Assembly: GCA_030066085.1 (NCBI GenBank)
Contig: JASJCI010000004.1
Span: 1 to 44,295 of the forward strand
DNA: 44,295 bases
Direction of reading: 5' to 3'
Origin: Gammaproteobacteria bacterium
GTDB taxonomy: Bacteria; Pseudomonadota; Gammaproteobacteria; GCA-001735895
Shown: in pieces, positions 7,776-15,986 of the stretch
Position numbering within the stretch: the stretch's first letter is position 1
Layout of the letters: each line of letters starts with the position of its first letter
Program-made: the position numbers and the translations under genes
The notes under the pieces: model-generated
The model's input: the letters and a program-made list of their open reading frames with translations, nothing else
Told to the model about the DNA's origin: nothing
Database searches by the model: none

Positions 7776-10700
7776 TGGTTGGCCTCGACATAGCCACCGC
7801 CAGCACCGCCACCACCGGCGGTGTCGTCATAAACCTGCTGGATTTCACTGGCATCCAGCACGCGGGGGTAGATGCGCGCATCGTCGAGCCGACCACTCAG
7901 GAATTCGCTGGTCAGCGCTGAGCGGCCGAGCCAGAGGTTGCCGTTGTTGGTCAGGGGTTCGAGCGTGCTGGCCCAGGTCTGTACCAGCGAACCGTTACGA
8001 TAGATGCGCACCTCGTTGGCCGCATTGTCGAAACTCGCCGCGATATGATCCCAGCTGCCGGTCGACAGGTTGACCCCGCTGGTATAGTAGCCCTGCCAGT
8101 TATCGGTCGCGGTGGAAAAACCGAACACGATTTCGTCGTACCAGGTGCCGAGAAAGTAATTGATATCGGCGCCCGACGACGCCTTGTCGATCGCGGTGTC
8201 GTAACCGGTCAGGTTCGCCTTGCTGACCCAGGCCATCAGCGTCAGCCCGCGCGTCAGGCTCAGGGTATCGTCATGCGGTGCCGCACCGGCCTCGTTCAGC
8301 GACAACACGCGGATTGCACCGCCGTCCTGGCCCGGATCCCAGACCGGGTTGGTAATGGTGGCGTCGTGCCCGCCCACTTCGTCGACCGCGATGTTGCCGC
8401 TGCCCTCATCGAATCGCCAGTGCGCCATCGGCCCGGGACGCTCCGCGAGTTCGACAATTTCGGTCGGGTCGAGCGCGCGCGGGTAAATGCGCACGTCGTC
8501 GAGTTCGCCATCCCAGTCGGCACCGTCCTCGCTGCTGCCGACGTACAGGTCGTGCGTGGTCGCCGAGGGTTCGTACGTGGTCGTCGTCGCCAGCACCTCG
8601 ACACCGTTGTGATACAGCCGCACGCGATTGGACGCGTTGTCGAAGGTGGCGGCCAGGTGATGCCAGGTATCGGTGGCCAGGTTCAGGTTCGGCGTAACAA
8701 ATTCGCGATAACTTCCGCCGGCGGAGAAGCCGAATATGATTTCGTCGTTCAGCGCGCCGAAATAATAGGCATACGACGTCGCCACGGTGCCCTTGCTGAC
8801 GACCAGGTCGTACGGGCCGTCGACACCGAAAGCGTTGCTTTTGACCCAGGCGGTGAAGGTCATCGCCTCGGTCAGCGACAGCGTGTCGGTGTGCGGCACG
8901 ATGATGGCGTCGTCGATTCCGTCGTAGGCGAGGCCGCCCTCGAGCATGCCGGCGGACCACTCCGGGCCGTTGGTCAGGGTGCCATCGTGCCCGCCCGCGG
9001 AATCGACCGCGATGCTGCCGCCGGGCTCGTCGAGTTTCCAGTGCGCCAGCGGGCTGAAATCGAGGTCAGAGCCATTGGCCCATTCGAGCGAGCGTTGCAG
9101 TATCGTGCGTCCGTCGTCGTTCAGGTGATTGATGTCCATGTTGTTGCCGCCCCAGGGCACGATGACGCGGCGGCCGGCAGCGTTGCCACCGCCGTTAAGC
9201 GCCGCACCGTTATCGAGCGCGGCGAGCGACGGACCGACGCCGTTAAAACCGATCAACTGAATGTCGGGCGCCTGGTTGCCGGTCAGGTTCGACAGTGATT
9301 CCGCAGTGGTCAGGATCGTGCCCGCACCCGTCGGCAGCGTGCTGGTGATGTAGTGCGACGTAACCAGCTTGAGATCCGTACCCGATCCCCAGTTGATGCC
9401 GTCGGCAAAACCGAATTCGTCCGCGAGGTTATTCTCTTCGATCACGACACCGATGGTGGCGTTAACCAGCTTGTTGCCAAGATCGCTGGCAACTATGTCC
9501 TCGCCGACGTAAACCACGTCGTTGGCCGCGGTGGCAGCATCGAAACTGCCCTGGTTGTCGCCCGAGTCGATGACGCTGACCGCCCAGCCCCAGGAATCGA
9601 ACAGCGATCGCTTTGCAATCTCCTGGGTGGTCAGACTGCTGTCGTTGTTGACCACCAGCAGCAGGTTGCCGATGGATGGCAGGGAACCGCCGCCCATGGC
9701 CCACTCGATCGAGCGCTGCACGAGCAGGCGACCGTTGGCATTGAGGTAATTCCAGTTGAAATCGCTGTTGGTGTCGCGGCCGAGCGGCAGCGTCACGCGC
9801 TTGCCGGCTGCGGGGCCAGCGAGGCTGGTGGCGCCGTCGTCGAGGATCGTCAGGCTGCCGTCACCGCCGTCTTCAACCAGGATTTGCAGGTCTTGTGCGA
9901 TCGGCGCAACCACGGTCAGGATTTCCATCGGCCGGTCGTAGATCTGCAAGGCGCCCAGTGCAAACGGCGCGGTAATATAGTGGCTGTTGTCGACCACGTC
10001 GACGTTGAAGCCGGTACCCTGGTCGTCCTCGTTGGACAGGTTGAAATCGTCCCAGGCATTGCCCTGCTCGATCACAGCGCCGATCGAACGGAAATCGAGC
10101 TGACCCTGGATCGCCGCGCTCGACGCGGTTTCGGAGACGTACACCAGGTCGTAGTTGTTGAAGTTGATCGTCCAGATGGAATTGTCGTCGGCATGGTCGA
10201 TCTGGTAACCCCAGGATTCGATAATCGCCTCCTTTTCCAGGTCGCGCGAATCGGGCAGCGATCCCGGCCAGTTGCCGATCATGACGATACGCCCGCCGCT
10301 GCCCTGTGGCGGCTGGCATACCCTGCCGCAGCTGCAACGGTAGGTCACGCGCAGGCGCGGGCGCTCGCCGGCGACGGTATGTTCGCTGCTGCGAAAGCCG
10401 ACATCGGTGCCGGGAGATTCCGGCGTCAGAATCAGGCCGAAATTGGGATAGCTGCCGTCGACCCAGCCCTGCACCAGTCCGGTAATGTCCCACGACACCG
10501 GACCTGTCGTGTTCGATGGAATCGAGGTCGTACTGATCGCCAGGCCATCGAAATCGCCACCGGGGCTGCCCCAGTTCGAACCGTCCTGGTAGCGATTCCA
10601 GGTGACACCGCTGCCCGGCGCATCGTCGTTGACGCCTTCGATGAAATACTGTCGCAGGCGATGGACACCGACCTCACTGGCCGGGTTGGTGGCGTAGAAC

Positions 10701-11905
10701 TGGTGCAGCTCGAGCGATGCCTCTACCACCTCGGCACCGTAGGGAATCACGCCCATGTTGAACCAGATGACGCTGTTGTCGTCGTTGACACCGGCCGCAT
10801 CCTGCACCCACAGCGTCGGTCCGGCGCCGAAGTTGTTGTCGGGCTTGTTCTGATTCATCGACGCATCGAAACCGCCGGCACCGTCGGGCTGCAGCTCGTA
10901 AAAAGCCGGTGCGGGCTGGCGCAGCGTAACGTCGCGCAGCAGCGTGCGGCTGGTGCCGTTGGACAGACTGCCGACCGATTTGAGTTTTGCCAGCGGTGAC
11001 GGCGGGGTACCGGCAATCACCTCGAGATAAGGCGGAAACGACGACTCGCGGCTCAGGTATTCGCCGTGCGCGCCGTCACCGCGCGAGTTCAGCGTGATGC
11101 CGAAATTGGGAACACCGTTGACCCAGGCCTGCACCTGCGGCGACAGGTTGACCGCCACCCAGAGTCCCGCGTTCGGCTGGGTCGGGATGCGCGCGAGAAC
11201 CTCACTGCCCATCGCGTCGCCGAGCTGGTCCCAGCTGGCGTTGGTTTCGGTCCAGTCGCTGGTCAGCGCGCGAATTTCGATCGGGCCCTCGGGGTGCTCC
11301 TTGTTGAGGTAAAACCACGCCACCGCGGACAGGATCGGCGTCTGCGCCGGAATCGACGACAGGTCGTAGCGGTAGACTGGACGTTCGGTCACGCCGTCGG
11401 AACGGAAATGAAGCCTTGTATCGGTGGCGTGAACCCGGGATGTGTCGTCGTCGCGTATCCAGCCGTCCTGGTCGACCGTGATCGTATACGGTGTCGTGCT
11501 GCCGAGATCGGTGGTCAGGCTGGTACCGTACTTGTCGTCACTGAACGGCACGTTGAACAGGTCGGTGTAGGGTCCGCATCCCTGCTGGGCGGCCAGCTGC
11601 AGGCCGTGCTGTAGGCCGGCCTGGGCAACGTAGTCGGCCCGCACAGCTTCGAATTCGCCGCTGGTGGCATTCACCTCGATTGCGCTCTCGCTCGCGATCA
11701 GGAACGCGAGCACGCCGATCAGCGCAATCGCGATCGCGACGGGCAATAGCACGTAACCACCCTGCTTCTCGCTTGTCATACCGCGGCTTGACCGCGGTAT
11801 CCAGTGAATCCCGAATTCGCCATGGACCCCGCGGTTTTTAGGCCCTTTGGGTCCAAGCCGCGGGGTGACAGGTGCCAGAAGGTTTGCGAGGAGCGCGGGC
11901 AGCAT
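6812..11905 (-). CDS. Giant pilus-associated adhesin-like protein at the MshP/MshQ position
   Basis: The protein has about 1,697 residues from the ATG at 11905, or 1,655 from the ATG at 11779. One N-terminal membrane helix follows KQGGYVLL and resembles PilX/MshP minor pilins. Next come two DNRLRE-type domains (about 11560-11000 and 10950-10340), two ~200-residue repeats of Rossmann-like appearance (about 10290-9690 and 9670-9070; RSIEWAMGGG and RSLEWANGSD close them), two LamG/concanavalin domains (about 9066-8440 and 8435-7830), a glycine-rich linker, and three ~110-residue C-terminal repeats. The ATG at 11905 shares one base with the preceding stop (TGATG), but a palindromic repeat lies between it and the helix and supplies the second ATG. 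By position it combines MshP and MshQ, and a tip adhesin role is inferred. Confidence 0.82.
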   Translation of the reverse strand: MLPALLANLLAPVTPRLGPKGPKNRGVHGEFGIHWIPRSSRGMTSEKQGGYVLLPVAIAIALIGVLAFLIASESAIEVNATSGEFEAVRADYVAQAGLQHGLQLAAQQGCGPYTDLFNVPFSDDKYGTSLTTDLGSTTPYTITVDQDGWIRDDDTSRVHATDTRLHFRSDGVTERPVYRYDLSSIPAQTPILSAVAWFYLNKEHPEGPIEIRALTSDWTETNASWDQLGDAMGSEVLARIPTQPNAGLWVAVNLSPQVQAWVNGVPNFGITLNSRGDGAHGEYLSRESSFPPYLEVIAGTPPSPLAKLKSVGSLSNGTSRTLLRDVTLRQPAPAFYELQPDGAGGFDASMNQNKPDNNFGAGPTLWVQDAAGVNDDNSVIWFNMGVIPYGAEVVEASLELHQFYATNPASEVGVHRLRQYFIEGVNDDAPGSGVTWNRYQDGSNWGSPGGDFDGLAISTTSIPSNTTGPVSWDITGLVQGWVDGSYPNFGLILTPESPGTDVGFRSSEHTVAGERPRLRVTYRCSCGRVCQPPQGSGGRIVMIGNWPGSLPDSRDLEKEAIIESWGYQIDHADDNSIWTINFNNYDLVYVSETASSAAIQGQLDFRSIGAVIEQGNAWDDFNLSNEDDQGTGFNVDVVDNSHYITAPFALGALQIYDRPMEILTVVAPIAQDLQILVEDGGDGSLTILDDGATSLAGPAAGKRVTLPLGRDTNSDFNWNYLNANGRLLVQRSIEWAMGGGSLPSIGNLLLVVNNDSSLTTQEIAKRSLFDSWGWAVSVIDSGDNQGSFDAATAANDVVYVGEDIVASDLGNKLVNATIGVVIEENNLADEFGFADGINWGSGTDLKLVTSHYITSTLPTGAGTILTTAESLSNLTGNQAPDIQLIGFNGVGPSLAALDNGAALNGGGNAAGRRVIVPWGGNNMDINHLNDDGRTILQRSLEWANGSDLDFSPLAHWKLDEPGGSIAVDSAGGHDGTLTNGPEWSAGMLEGGLAYDGIDDAIIVPHTDTLSLTEAMTFTAWVKSNAFGVDGPYDLVVSKGTVATSYAYYFGALNDEIIFGFSAGGSYREFVTPNLNLATDTWHHLAATFDNASNRVRLYHNGVEVLATTTTYEPSATTHDLYVGSSEDGADWDGELDDVRIYPRALDPTEIVELAERPGPMAHWRFDEGSGNIAVDEVGGHDATITNPVWDPGQDGGAIRVLSLNEAGAAPHDDTLSLTRGLTLMAWVSKANLTGYDTAIDKASSGADINYFLGTWYDEIVFGFSTATDNWQGYYTSGVNLSTGSWDHIAASFDNAANEVRIYRNGSLVQTWASTLEPLTNNGNLWLGRSALTSEFLSGRLDDARIYPRVLDASEIQQVYDDTAGGGGAGGGYVEANQSWSATTSNAWQTVDLAGFGVPANAIVEVVVENTSTTAQREGGVRAVGSALDRRFDLQEAEGGGVDAMTLHVQADASSRIQHFAENAGNIRFRMVGYWTAGSYSDRDVLFTAGASNSWQTRSLSAYGVAPGQIVEIMAQNNNGSNEYRAGVRASGSSNSETFDLHEAEAGGRDFLTLFVEAGSDAAASIEVFAENNGEIEFKVVGVWDTPPGTYTEARAVLGNPTADSNWQTIDLSGFGVPPNSVAQIVMANRFASAQNRQGVRSVGNGLPRYIDIHEAENGGEDLVTMHVPVDGSSQIQWMHQDVSDAHRYYLAGWWVLP
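11774..11872. repeat. Palindromic repeat inserted at the start of the adhesin-like gene
   Basis: Two hairpins, built on CCGCGGCTTGACCGCGG and on GGACCCCGCGG...CCAAGCCGCGGGGTGAC, belong to the GTCAT/ATGAC family seen elsewhere in the window. On the minus strand the element is open in frame and encodes about 33 residues (for example PRLGPKGPKN and HWIPRSSRGMTS) between the coupled ATG at 11905 and the pilin-like membrane helix. Its last bases create the alternative ATG at 11779. Confidence 0.75.
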
Positions 11906-12894
11906 CACAGGGCACCGCCGACGCGGACCTGGGTTTGCAGGCTGATCGATTCGCCGCTTTGCGGGTCGGTCAGCTCGAGTGTCAGGTCGACGAGATCGTA
12001 ACCACTGCCGGTATCGATGCGCTCGACGCGCAGGCGGGTGACGTGTTGCGCAATAGGCGATTCGACGAAATCGCGGCCGTCGACCGGGCCGTTGGGTACG
12101 CTGATGCCGTCGGTGTCCCAGCGCGCCGGCAGACGCTCGATGAGCGCGCTGCCGCTCAGGTAATAGACTACGGGATCGAGCGGATCCTCGAACTCCCCCG
12201 GGTTTTCGTCGTCGTTGTCGGCATTTCCGGTGCTGATGTTGCCACTGTTGTCGTCGTCGACGCCGCAAAGCCCCGGACAGCCGTCGGCGTTCATATCCGA
12301 CGCGGTATCCTCGTCGATACTGCCGTCGCCGTCGTTGTCGATGCCGTCGAGCGGATCCTCGTTTTCACTGCCGTCCTCGTCGTCGTCGTAGCCGTTACCC
12401 TCGTCCGTGTTGCCGTCGCCGTCGTCGTCGATGCCGACGATGCCGGGCGTAAAATCATGCTGGTTGTCGTTCGGAAAATCCTCGCCGAATAACCCGTCGC
12501 CATCATCGTCGGCATCCGGAGTGCCGTCCTGATCGAGGTCCATATCGTACGGCAGCTGAACCGCCAGCACCGCGCTGGCAAAGGTGCTGTCGCCGATCGG
12601 CGGCGAAGCCGGGATCGTCTGTTCCCGCAGGTTTTCGGGCCAGTTGGTATTCGGGTTATCGCGCAGCGGCAGCAGCAGGCGCGGCGAGCGACCCGTCATG
12701 TCGACCATGCGGTTTAGCGCGAAGCGCGCCTCTCGCACCAGCTCGTTGCGGACACGTGCAGAATCGCCGGCGTCGGTGGCGGTGCCGATCAGGCCCATCA
12801 GCGCGAGCATGATCAGGCCGGTGATGGTGACCGCGATCAACATCTCGACGTAGGTGAAACCGCGGGGTCGGCGAATAGCGCAGGCAAACGTCAT
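11905..12894 (-). CDS. Minor pilin with calcium-binding-like Asp-rich insert (GspJ/MshO-like)
   Basis: This 329-residue prepilin has a type III signal, RGFTYVEML, with cleavage after Gly-12 and Glu at +5, followed by the usual hydrophobic helix. The helical stalk (about 40-75) fits the GspJ/PilW/MshO family. The middle (about 115-240) is extremely rich in Asp and contains repeated DxDxDG loops such as LDQDGTPDADDDGDG and GIDDDGDGNTDEG, resembling thrombospondin type 3 or EF-hand-like calcium loops. The C-terminal beta part (about 240-329) resembles other GspJ proteins. It follows the MshD-like gene by 8 bp and overlaps the next start by one base. Calcium binding is inferred from the motif. 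Minor pilins of this class prime and cap the fibre. Confidence 0.83.
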   Translation of the reverse strand: MTFACAIRRPRGFTYVEMLIAVTITGLIMLALMGLIGTATDAGDSARVRNELVREARFALNRMVDMTGRSPRLLLPLRDNPNTNWPENLREQTIPASPPIGDSTFASAVLAVQLPYDMDLDQDGTPDADDDGDGLFGEDFPNDNQHDFTPGIVGIDDDGDGNTDEGNGYDDDEDGSENEDPLDGIDNDGDGSIDEDTASDMNADGCPGLCGVDDDNSGNISTGNADNDDENPGEFEDPLDPVVYYLSGSALIERLPARWDTDGISVPNGPVDGRDFVESPIAQHVTRLRVERIDTGSGYDLVDLTLELTDPQSGESISLQTQVRVGGAL

Positions 12895-12902
12895 GTCCGG
12901 CC

Positions 12903-13319
12903 TCAGTAGCGGCTGATCAGGGTCTGCAGTTCAGCCAGTCCGTTGACCGTGGCCACCCGCACCCACAGGATGTCGTCTTCGCCGCCAGTGAACGAATCGT
13001 CGTCGGCATCGGCGTTGTCGACGTCCCAGCGCCAGATGAATACCGCGTGCGGGACGCTCGCGGCCATGTCGGAGTAGGTCGTCGCTACCGTGAAATCACC
13101 CGCTGCCATGGCCGCATCGTCGAGATCATCGAAGGACTCGGCGAGCACCTGCTCGAGTTTGCCCTGCAGCATGAAGTTGACCTCGGCGCGATCGCTGTGG
13201 ATGCGCGAGCCCTGCAATCCGGGACCCAGCGCTTCCATCATCGGCACCAGCGCCACCGCGATCAGCAGGGTGGCGACCAGCACCTCGATATAGGAAAGGC
13301 CGGATTCGTGTGACTTCAC
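12903..13319 (-). CDS. Minor pilin, GspI/PilV/MshD-like
   Basis: This 138-residue prepilin starts with GTG at 13319, which overlaps the preceding stop by 4 bp (GTGA). The leader MKSHESG is cleaved before LSYIEVLVATLLIAVALVP, giving Glu at +5. Its small size and the sequence LQGKLEQVLAESF after the helix are typical of GspI/PilV/MshD proteins. The C-terminal part carries an acidic stretch (DVDNADADDD), recalling the Asp-rich loops of its downstream neighbour. It probably forms part of the tip complex with the flanking minor pilins. Confidence 0.8.
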   Translation of the reverse strand: MKSHESGLSYIEVLVATLLIAVALVPMMEALGPGLQGSRIHSDRAEVNFMLQGKLEQVLAESFDDLDDAAMAAGDFTVATTYSDMAASVPHAVFIWRWDVDNADADDDSFTGGEDDILWVRVATVNGLAELQTLISRY

Positions 13320-13885
13320 TGGATCGTCACCTTGCCGCTGAAGCCGTCGAGCGAGACGATGCGCGACTCCGAGCCCAGCGTCAGGGTGACTTCGTAGCGC
13401 TCGACGGGAACGGTTTCGGGATCGGCACAGCGCGCGATGCCGTTACTGTCGAAGTAGATGTTGCTGGGCTTGTTGCAGGTGCCGCGGAAATCCTTGACCG
13501 TGCTGACCGAGTCGGCCGCGGCAAACGGATGCTTGTCGAGGCGGATATCCCACAGTTTTTTGCTGACGGGATGATAAACGTCGTAAATGACCGTCCAGGG
13601 CGCGGTGCCGGTATCGAGATTGAAGACACGCATGCGTTTCTGGCCGTTCTGCTGGCGAAAGCCCATCGGTTCGCCACGGCGCATCGCTTCCGCGCGGGCG
13701 TAGCGCATCGCTTCCGCCTGGATCTCGGCGGCGAGATCGAGTTGAGCAGGCCTGCTGGAAAAAAAAGACGGGATCACGGCCGCGGCCATGATCCCGAGGA
13801 TGAGTACAACCAGAGTCAGCTCGAGCAGGCTGTAGCCGTGCCGGTTGCCCGGGTTCGTGCGAAGGGGGGATTCACGCGAATACAC
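13316..13885 (-). CDS. Minor pilin, GspH/FimT/MshC-like
   Basis: This 189-residue prepilin starts with GTG at 13885. The 17-residue leader ends HG, followed by YSLLELTLVVLILGIMAAAV with Glu at +5. The arrangement after the helix (RPAQLDLAAEIQAEAMRYAR) and the C-terminal beta domain match GspH/FimT/MshC. It begins 28 bp after the major pilin stop and overlaps the MshD-like gene by 4 bp. In type II and MSHA systems this pilin belongs to the minor-pilin tip. Two cysteines are present (about residues 143 and 159) and could form a disulfide. Confidence 0.83.
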   Translation of the reverse strand: MYSRESPLRTNPGNRHGYSLLELTLVVLILGIMAAAVIPSFFSSRPAQLDLAAEIQAEAMRYARAEAMRRGEPMGFRQQNGQKRMRVFNLDTGTAPWTVIYDVYHPVSKKLWDIRLDKHPFAAADSVSTVKDFRGTCNKPSNIYFDSNGIARCADPETVPVERYEVTLTLGSESRIVSLDGFSGKVTIQ

Positions 13886-13913
13886 ACTGCTTCAACCTGG
13901 CCCGCACGGGGGA

Positions 13914-14501
13914 TTAACGCTGGTCGTACGTTTCGGTTCCCGGGCCGGCACCGTCGATGTCGGTGGTGTCGTTGGCAATGAACTTGCCGGTCAGGACGTC
14001 GTATTTCCAGCCGCCATTGGCGCCATCGCCAGCCATCGCCAGGTCGCCGGCATTGACCACAACAAACTCGGCGAGGAGTTCACCGACATTGGTAATCGGG
14101 TTATCCGGCAGCGTACCCTTCTTCAGGTAGGGGCCGAATTCAAATGTCGCATCCTTAACGCTGCAGGCGCCGCCATTGGCATCGGTATACAGGCTCAACT
14201 GGTCGAGGAAAGCCTGGGCCCGGGTCGCGGCAGTGGTCGCGGTTCCGGTTCCGGCGGTTCCGGTACAACCCGCGCCGACCGCGGTCAGTTCACCGGGGTA
14301 TTCGCCGTGCTGCTGGTAATAAAGATCGATCGCGGCGCGCACGTTGGACAAGGTCGTATCCAGCGAGGCGAGCTTGGCGTCATCGGTGGACGATGCAAAC
14401 TGCGGCACCACGATGGCGGCCAGCAGCGCCAGAATGATGACCACGATCAACAGTTCCACCAGGGTAAAACCTTTCTGAATTGTCTTGCGAAGCGGTTGCA
14501 T
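13914..14501 (-). CDS. Major pilin (GspG/MshA/PilA-like)
   Basis: This is a prepilin of about 195 residues when started at the ATG at 14501, which has GGGA eight bases upstream. In-frame ATGs at 14510 and about 14540 are alternatives. The 11-residue leader ends QKG, followed by FTLVELLIVVIILALLAAIV with Glu at +5 and a long alpha1 helix. The globular part contains a Gly/Thr/Ala-rich low-complexity loop (GCTGTAGTGTATTAAT) and a Cys pair. The layout (ATDDAKLASLDTTLSNVRAAIDLYY) is that of MshA/GspG fibre subunits. It is the first pilin gene, and about 120 AT-rich bases lie upstream, as expected for a strongly transcribed major pilin. Major-subunit status is inferred from order and AT-rich leader. 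Confidence 0.85.
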   Translation of the reverse strand: MQPLRKTIQKGFTLVELLIVVIILALLAAIVVPQFASSTDDAKLASLDTTLSNVRAAIDLYYQQHGEYPGELTAVGAGCTGTAGTGTATTAATRAQAFLDQLSLYTDANGGACSVKDATFEFGPYLKKGTLPDNPITNVGELLAEFVVVNAGDLAMAGDGANGGWKYDVLTGKFIANDTTDIDGAGPGTETYDQR

Positions 14502-14510
14502 TGTTCTCAT

Positions 14511-14621
14511 CCCGTTTTTATCAACAAAAACTAACTTCAAGTGTAGGCACGATCGTCCAAGTATTTGATAAATTTATGAAAAAACTTGATTCAATTAACA
14601 TTATTGATTCAATTTTTCCTG
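14511..14621 (-). promoter_or_regulatory. AT-rich leader upstream of the major pilin
   Basis: This 111-base gap is far richer in A+T than its surroundings (for example TTTATCAAATACTTGG and AAATTGAATCAATAATG on the minus strand). Such a leader would suit an independent promoter or a long 5' UTR for the abundant major pilin. I tested sigma-54 spacing (GG-N10-GC) and sigma-70 hexamers by eye and found no convincing match, so no exact promoter is given. Confidence 0.35.
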
Positions 14622-15752
14622 TCATCCGACCACGCGGGTCAACTTGAATATCGGCAAAATCAGCGAACTGACGATCAATCCCACGACCCCGCCCATAACC
14701 AGCAACATCACTGGTTCTGCGAGTCTCGACAGGGTCTGTAACTTGCTCGAAAGCTCGCCTTCAAAGTAATCGGCGAGGCGGCTCATAACTTTAGGCAGAT
14801 TTCCGGTTTCTTCGCCGGTACTGATCATCTGTTCGACGATCGGTGGGATGAAGTTCACATTTTTGAAGCCGGCGGCGACGCCGTTACCGGTTTCGACCTC
14901 GTGTTCGACCCGGCCAATGAATTCCTGGAACAGCCCGTTGTTGACCACGTGCTTGCTCGCGGCGAGCGAATCCATCATGCCGACGCCGTTGCCGAGCGAC
15001 AGGCTCAGCACCCTCAAGGCATTGACCAGGTACATCTGGGTATACACCGGGCGCAGCAGCGGCAGGTTCAGGCGCGCCCAGTCGAGCCGGCGCAGGCCGC
15101 TGTCGGTCGCGGCCCACAGCTTGAATCCCACCACGACCAGCGCGGTGCCCACACAGAGTTCGATCCAGTGATGCTGCAGGACATTGCTGCCGGCCATCAG
15201 GAACTTCGTGCTCGCCGGCAGCTGGTCCGCGATCTGCGAGAACAGGTCGGCGAACTTGGGAAAAACCACCACCAGTACGAACACCACCACCGCCATGGCG
15301 AACACCATAAGGAACACGGGGTAGGTCAGCGCCGACACCATGGTTTTTTTCAGCTGTTCGCGCTTTTCGTCGAGCGCGAGCAGCTGCGCCAGCACCTCGT
15401 GCATGAAACCGCCGTCCTCGGAGGCTGCCACCAGGTTGGTATAAGTGGTCGAAAACACTGCGGGATGGCGGGCGAGCGCGGCCGAGAACTGGCGGCCCTG
15501 GCCGATTTCCTCGATCAGGTCGTCGATGAGCTCCACCATCTTCGGATTGTCCAGCTGCTTGCGCAGCGCCTGCAGGCTCTGCAGCAGCGGCGTGCCGGTT
15601 TCGAGCAGCAGCGCCATCTGCTCGGTAAAAAACTTGCGGTCGCTGTCACCGACGCCGCCCCCGCCGAAACTCAGCTTCGGCATTTCGAACGAACGCGCGG
15701 TCGGCTTTTCCGCCGGGGCCGGACGTGCCTGGGCGCGCGTGTTAATCGCCAT
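14622..15752 (-). CDS. Pilus inner-membrane platform protein, PilC/GspF/MshG-like
   Basis: The protein has about 376 residues from the ATG at 15752, which has a clear ribosome-binding site (GAGGTG, five bases upstream). Two GspF domains (about 50-175 and 250-370) each hold the family pattern: FFTEQMALLLETGTPLLQSL and LVNALRVLSLSLGNGVGMMDSL. Three membrane segments are visible (about 155-180, 205-225 and 350-372). The N-terminal ~45 residues are basic and Gly-rich. This protein sits in the inner membrane above the assembly ATPase and transmits its motion to pilin subunits. It follows the ATPase gene across a 234-bp gap that holds a palindromic repeat. Confidence 0.9.
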   Translation of the reverse strand: MAINTRAQARPAPAEKPTARSFEMPKLSFGGGGVGDSDRKFFTEQMALLLETGTPLLQSLQALRKQLDNPKMVELIDDLIEEIGQGRQFSAALARHPAVFSTTYTNLVAASEDGGFMHEVLAQLLALDEKREQLKKTMVSALTYPVFLMVFAMAVVVFVLVVVFPKFADLFSQIADQLPASTKFLMAGSNVLQHHWIELCVGTALVVVGFKLWAATDSGLRRLDWARLNLPLLRPVYTQMYLVNALRVLSLSLGNGVGMMDSLAASKHVVNNGLFQEFIGRVEHEVETGNGVAAGFKNVNFIPPIVEQMISTGEETGNLPKVMSRLADYFEGELSSKLQTLSRLAEPVMLLVMGGVVGLIVSSLILPIFKLTRVVG

Positions 15753-15802
15753 GACGGCACCTCGGTGGAGTCCCAATACCCGTCATCGCGAATCCACTAT
15801 TA

Positions 15803-15915
15803 CTCGTCATTGCGAGCGTAGCGAAGCAATCTCGCGAAATCCGCGAATAAAGACCGAGATTGCTTCGTCGCTTCGCTCCTCGCAATGACGAGTAGTAGGA
15901 GGCGCGCAATGACGA
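15803..15915. repeat. Long inverted repeat of the CATTGCGAG family
   Basis: The left arm (15803-15834, containing CTCGTCATTGCGAGCG) and right arm (15855-15893, containing CTCGCAATGACGAG) are near-perfect inverted copies around a ~20-base centre. A further partial copy (GCGCAATGACGAGG) follows at about 15903-15916. This family is widespread between genes of proteobacteria. It lies between the ATPase and platform genes and could give a strong hairpin within the transcript. Confidence 0.85.
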
Positions 15916-15986
15916 GGGGTGATGAACTCGTATCGAGGTTGGAATTTTGTCGAAACTGAGGGTCATGGATTCGTTCCGGCTGCTTC

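Noticed and set aside
5957-10999. Several long plus-strand open frames opposite the GGDEF and adhesin-like genes
   Set aside because: The opposite strand has clear domains throughout. These frames have no recognisable motif and the low-complexity composition of antisense shadows.
14511-14621. Sigma-54 promoter before the major pilin
   Set aside because: The best candidate (TTGGACGATCGTGCC) has only 8 bases between GG and GC rather than 10.
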